Shown: positions 18,568 to 21,237 of the stretch, one piece after another
Layout: each line of letters starts with the position of its first letter
Numbering within the stretch: the stretch's first letter is position 1
NCBI GenBank assembly: GCA_964200185.2
Contig: CAXNAD020000357.1
Location: 1 to 21,237 of the forward strand
Length of the DNA stretch: 21,237 nt
From: Choristocarpus tenellus KU-1152
Taxonomy: Eukaryota; Phaeophyceae
Direction of reading: 5' to 3'
Program-made: the position numbers and the translations under genes
The notes under the pieces: model-generated
Told to the model about the DNA's origin: nothing
The model's input: the letters and a program-made list of their open reading frames with translations, nothing else
The model's database searches: none

Positions 18568-19527
18568 GTCTGTAGCTTATCTAATTACAATCATCCATGC
18601 GCAGCTACAATATTTGATCCATGTATCTATCGTGTCTCCTGGATACTTGAGGTTCCGTGGAGGAGGGAGCTCTGCCTCGTACCACATTTTGACTTGGATA
18701 TCAATGAAGAGTCAAAGTATTGTAGAGGGTAGAGCTGAGTCTGTTTGGGGGCAAAAGGTCGATGTTCCAATTTAGATGTAATTTTGGCTATCGTGTTTGT
18801 TAGGGGGTGTCAATATCCTTGTTGCGGACACAACATTTACTAACTTCTGCATTTGACCTACTCCGAAACATTTTGGAGTAGGGAAATGTCATAAAAAAAA
18901 CAGTGGAATGCCAAGCCCTTAAAGCCCCAGAAACTCTTCATCCATAAATTATGTGGATGAAATGCAGCCATAAAGAAAATTCCTGCCCTGTTGAACTACA
19001 GCTCCAAACCGTCACACCCAACATGTTCACTCTTGTGGTATTAGGAATGGAAGAGACAACTGCTATGCAGTAGTTTTGTTTACATAGGTCATTTCTGCCT
19101 ACTGGTCAATGAATTGGCCTTATTTGCTATCTATGCATAGACTCTTGTATGTTAAATATTGTGCTTATACCCCAATTCTAATTCTGTGCAATCCTATGTA
19201 ACCGCGAGATATCGTCAAGCTTTCATAACTAAGACAAGCCCTTTTTACAACCTAGAAGGGTGCTCCTATTGTCTAGTCCAATTTGCTCGACGAATCCTAT
19301 TGTAGGAGTATTTCCATATTCAGAATCATCCATGTGGATTCATCCCACCTCTGTCCCCTCTTCCCATCAATACCTCTTGGCAAACCCATCCTAATGCAGA
19401 TCAACCCACTCTCTCGCGCCGCCCCTCTTCAACATATAGGGAATACCTGTCAAGGTGTGTGTGTGTTTGCAAGCATCATTATTCCATTTAAGATACACTC
19501 CTGGGTTATTTTGTTCTTTTATCGCAG
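18568..19527 (+). other. Gene A intron 11, contains a MITE
   Basis: 960 bases that include the truncated MITE copy at 18709-18925. Nothing else recognised. A small inverted repeat, CATCCA-TGGATG, lies near 18940-18962. Confidence 0.5.
18709..18925 (+). mobile_element. MITE-like element, truncated second copy
   Basis: It starts with GAGTCAAAGTATTGTAGAGG, the terminal repeat of the element at 1466-1720, and follows the reverse complement of that copy through GATGTAATTTTGGCTATCGT, the TTGTTAG and AATATCCTTGTT words and the CTACTCC/GGAGTAG hairpin at about 18861-18883. The match is lost near GTGGAATGCCAAGCCC, so the far terminal repeat is absent. It sits in a gene A intron. Confidence 0.72.
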
Positions 19528-19635
19528 GTTATATTGCAGGTGTACATGGAGGATAGCCAGAGACTTTCTTGTGCAGTCTCGGGGGGGGTCAATCTTCTGT
19601 TACAGATGCTTGTACAAAGATCTCACAACATGCAG
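19528..19635 (+). CDS. Gene A exon 12, ARM repeat
   Basis: After TTTTATCGCAG, 36 codons in phase 0 read VILQVYMEDSQRLSCAVSGG, then VNLLLQMLVQRSHNMQ, to CAG|GTAGAG. ILQVYMEDSQRL is helix 2 and loop, and AVSGGVNLLLQML the helix 3 start. A second AG 12 bases in would shorten it by four codons. Confidence 0.72.
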
Positions 19636-20011
19636 GTAGAGCCTAGAGATTGTCGCTTTAAGATATTGCACTGTGTGGATCGACCTGTGCGCAAGGGGAG
19701 GCCAGAAATATTGTGTGGAGTTGTAGAGTCCATCACACCCAACACTGCACATAGAATGTGTGCTTCAGATTGTTATACTTCGAAGTAGTTTCTTTTCTGT
19801 TAACTCATCGCAGGGAGTGAGGGGTAGGCATCACTGTGTCTGACAGGATTTAAAATAAAAAATGACGATAACACAACGGAGAGCAACAAGAGTACTACCG
19901 CTTCCCACACTTGATTCCTTTCGGACAACAACAAATCCTGTGAACTCAGCTGTCTACTAACATTCTATGCTGTTATCCTTACCTGTTGGTCAACCTGTTA
20001 CCCACAATTAG

Positions 20012-20136
20012 GGCAGTACTCTCGCAGCCTTATTGAATCTTTGTGATCATCCAGATGTCCCCAGCATAGTGGTGGAGGCAGGTGGCATGCCCATTCTAGC
20101 CAACTATCTCACCACATGTCAAGATCAAACAATCAG
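20012..20136 (+). CDS. Gene A exon 13, ARM repeat, last seen
   Basis: After CCCACAATTAG, 41 codons plus two bases read GSTLAALLNLCDHPDVPSIV, then VEAGGMPILANYLTTCQDQ, to CAG|GTGACA. STLAALLNLC and VEAGGMPILANYL are canonical ARM helix 2 and helix 3 starts. It joins exon 12 in phase 0. The open codon shows that at least one more exon follows. Confidence 0.75.
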
Positions 20137-20686
20137 GTGACACTCTCATTACATAGTGGATTCATTCCCTTGATATGGCACGCCATTTAAGTAGGGGTCC
20201 AATTATGAAAGGGTATCTCTCCTCTGCAAGTTAAAAGGAGATGATGTAATTCGATAGACAGGGCAGGGTACTGTACGATGGGTGATGTGTCGTACAAGTA
20301 CAACCAACTTGGTCTGGAATGTGCCTTGAATTGTTTTTCATTTCAATAGGTTGACTGACTTGGGCGATAATTTTATACTACCCAGTCTTTTTTGTAATCA
20401 GTTAGTCATATTGTCAAGTTCTTGCATTGAACACCTTCCTGTGTGCAGTGGAAAATCGTTTTGGTTCATGCCAACACTGAGACAAGGCGATAGGTACTAC
20501 AACTGCTGCTGTGTGGGGGTAAAGTGAAAAGTCACATGTTTATTGCGGACATTGCAGATCTTTCCCTTTTGATTTGATCAAGGTAGAAACTAACTAGTGT
20601 CAGAAGTTCATGCTATCAACTAAGAAGTGAAGGATTCACCTATTAAGTGTAGTATCACTAGATCATACTACTAGCAGAAACATGGT
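20137..20686. other. 3' flank of the last gene A exon
   Basis: The next exon should begin with one base. A 25-nt candidate at 20558-20582, after ATTGCAG and before AAG|GTAGAA, fits the phase but does not look like ARM sequence. Otherwise nothing is recognised. Confidence 0.3.
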
Positions 20687-20960
20687 CTATGATCTTAAAC
20701 CAGAAGCAAAATATTTTTTTGGTTCCAGCTGGGCCTCAGTCGTTCTTTTACTTCCATCCAAACCGTGACAGGTCCAGAGTGTATGTAGTATGGAGTCCGT
20801 GGCGTTGCTTCTTTGACGGGTGGGTAGGGCGCCTAGTTTGTGTGGGAGGAAGTCAGCCAGATTGGCCCAGGCATTTTTGGTCATCATCAATGGGGAGAAG
20901 AATCCGATCTTGGTTCCCTGTGTAATTCCTGTTAAACTATATTTGAGTCTAGACGAGTTT
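20687..20960 (-). pseudogene. Possible decayed non-LTR reverse transcriptase fragment
   Basis: The minus frame reads RLKYSLTGITQGTKIGFFSP then LMMTKNAWANLADFLPHK, and is open for about 90 codons. GITQGTKIG resembles the (G)xPQGTxLGP block of non-LTR reverse transcriptases, where a Met-Asn-Asp type segment follows, but the key Pro is replaced and no catalytic Tyr-x-Asp-Asp is seen. There are no flanking domains. This is a weak family guess; an ordinary gene exon is the alternative. Confidence 0.3.
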
Positions 20961-20992
20961 AAACATGGTCTAGAACCATATCAAAGGGAAAC

Positions 20993-21010
20993 ATCTGGAT
21001 TCATCCAGAT
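20993..21010. repeat. Perfect 8-bp inverted repeat
   Basis: ATCTGGAT and ATCCAGAT are separated by two bases. It could be a hairpin or a palindromic binding site; there is no context to choose. Confidence 0.4.
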
Positions 21011-21136
21011 CATTGTACCCAGCAAATGGTGGTTACAACACGGAATTTCCCAATAAGTCATATATGTATACAAGTGAATATATCTAAATTCTGTCCTACT
21101 TCATCACATGAATCTAAGAGTGAAAATACTAAGGAC

Positions 21137-21216
21137 AAGACCCAAAGTATCTGGAGGGGGGGGGGGGGGGGGGATCCACACCAGGGTGCCCCTTTGGGCA
21201 AAAAAAAAAAAAAAAA
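21137..21216 (-). repeat. Right terminal copy of the poly-C/poly-G repeat
   Basis: An 18-nt G run at 21156-21173 is followed by GATCCACACCAGGGTGCCCC and an A run of 17 at 21200-21216, and is preceded by GACCCAAAGTAT. Read on the minus strand this repeats the order of blocks seen at 10-75. The A run may be the tail of a retroposed element. Confidence 0.5.
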
Positions 21217-21237
21217 CACTTAAATTATCCATCCGCG

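Larger units (their letters stand above)
9755..20136 (+). other. Gene A: ARM-repeat protein gene, thirteen exons, 3' incomplete
   Basis: This is the reconstructed plus-strand gene. Exons: 9755-9840, 10485-11022, 11372-11640, 12182-12238, 12581-12762, 13466-13591, 14836-14945, 15134-15172, 15724-15786, 17788-17916, 18454-18567, 19528-19635, 20012-20136, with a possible 15-nt microexon at 16517-16531. The phases match at every join and give about 650 residues without an in-frame stop. About 210 N-terminal residues are low-complexity and end in an acidic run. The rest is an armadillo solenoid with repeated helix-3 starts: AGAVPALIEGL, FGVIPLLVKLV, AGGIGDLEVVL, SGGVNLLLQML, AGGMPILANYL. ARM solenoids bind peptide partners in cytoplasm, nucleus or cilia. 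Which ARM family this is cannot be told. The last exon ends two bases into a codon, so the gene continues beyond the window or into an unrecognised exon. Confidence 0.72.

Noticed and set aside
1-21237. Bacterial operon, CRISPR array, prophage or toxin-antitoxin system
   Set aside because: No ribosome binding site and ORF pairs, no regular direct repeats with spacers, and splice-phase evidence shows a eukaryotic genome.

Overview
The window reads as nuclear DNA of a eukaryote with introns. There are no long uninterrupted ORFs. Coding stretches are short, end at GT donors and AG acceptors with matching codon phase, and are separated by AT-rich non-coding DNA of about 0.3-2 kb. It also holds a Pol III type tRNA-Trp gene, microsatellites, a MITE-like element and possibly a decayed retroelement. 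An animal is my best guess, perhaps an early-branching one such as a sponge; the sequence does not settle this. Both ends finish in homopolymer tracts inside a repeat, so the window is probably a whole contig.

Two protein-coding genes can be followed exon by exon. Gene A runs on the plus strand from about 9755 to at least 20136 and is cut off by the end of the window. It encodes an N-terminal low-complexity, acidic region followed by an armadillo (ARM) repeat solenoid. Thirteen exons can be chained with consistent phases to about 650 residues, and many exons carry roughly one ARM repeat. Gene B runs on the minus strand from about 10287 down to a stop codon at 4704. It encodes a charged coiled-coil protein with an Arg/Gly/Ser-rich segment; nine exons are visible, with one gap in the phase chain. 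I recognise neither as a named gene.

The 5' ends of the two genes appear to be interleaved. Going up the coordinates, gene B exon 3, gene A exon 1, gene B exons 2 and 1, then gene A exon 2 follow each other on alternating strands. If gene A exon 1 is real, the genes overlap head to head by about 530 bp. If it is not, they form an ordinary divergent pair around a promoter region of about 260 bp.

Region by region: 1-75 terminal repeat with poly-C; 1112-1183 tRNA-Trp(CCA), minus; 1294-1355 small inverted repeat; 1466-1720 MITE-like element; 2533-2757 degenerate 75-bp tandem repeat; 3333-3770 two weak candidate exons; 4320-4440 possible relic of an ARM exon, minus; 4704-10287 gene B; 5984-6064 TATG microsatellite in a gene B intron; 9755-20136 gene A; 18709-18925 truncated second copy of the MITE in a gene A intron; 20687-20960 possible decayed reverse transcriptase fragment, minus; 21137-21216 inverted copy of the terminal repeat. 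All exon boundaries were read by eye from splice signals and phase and have no transcript support.
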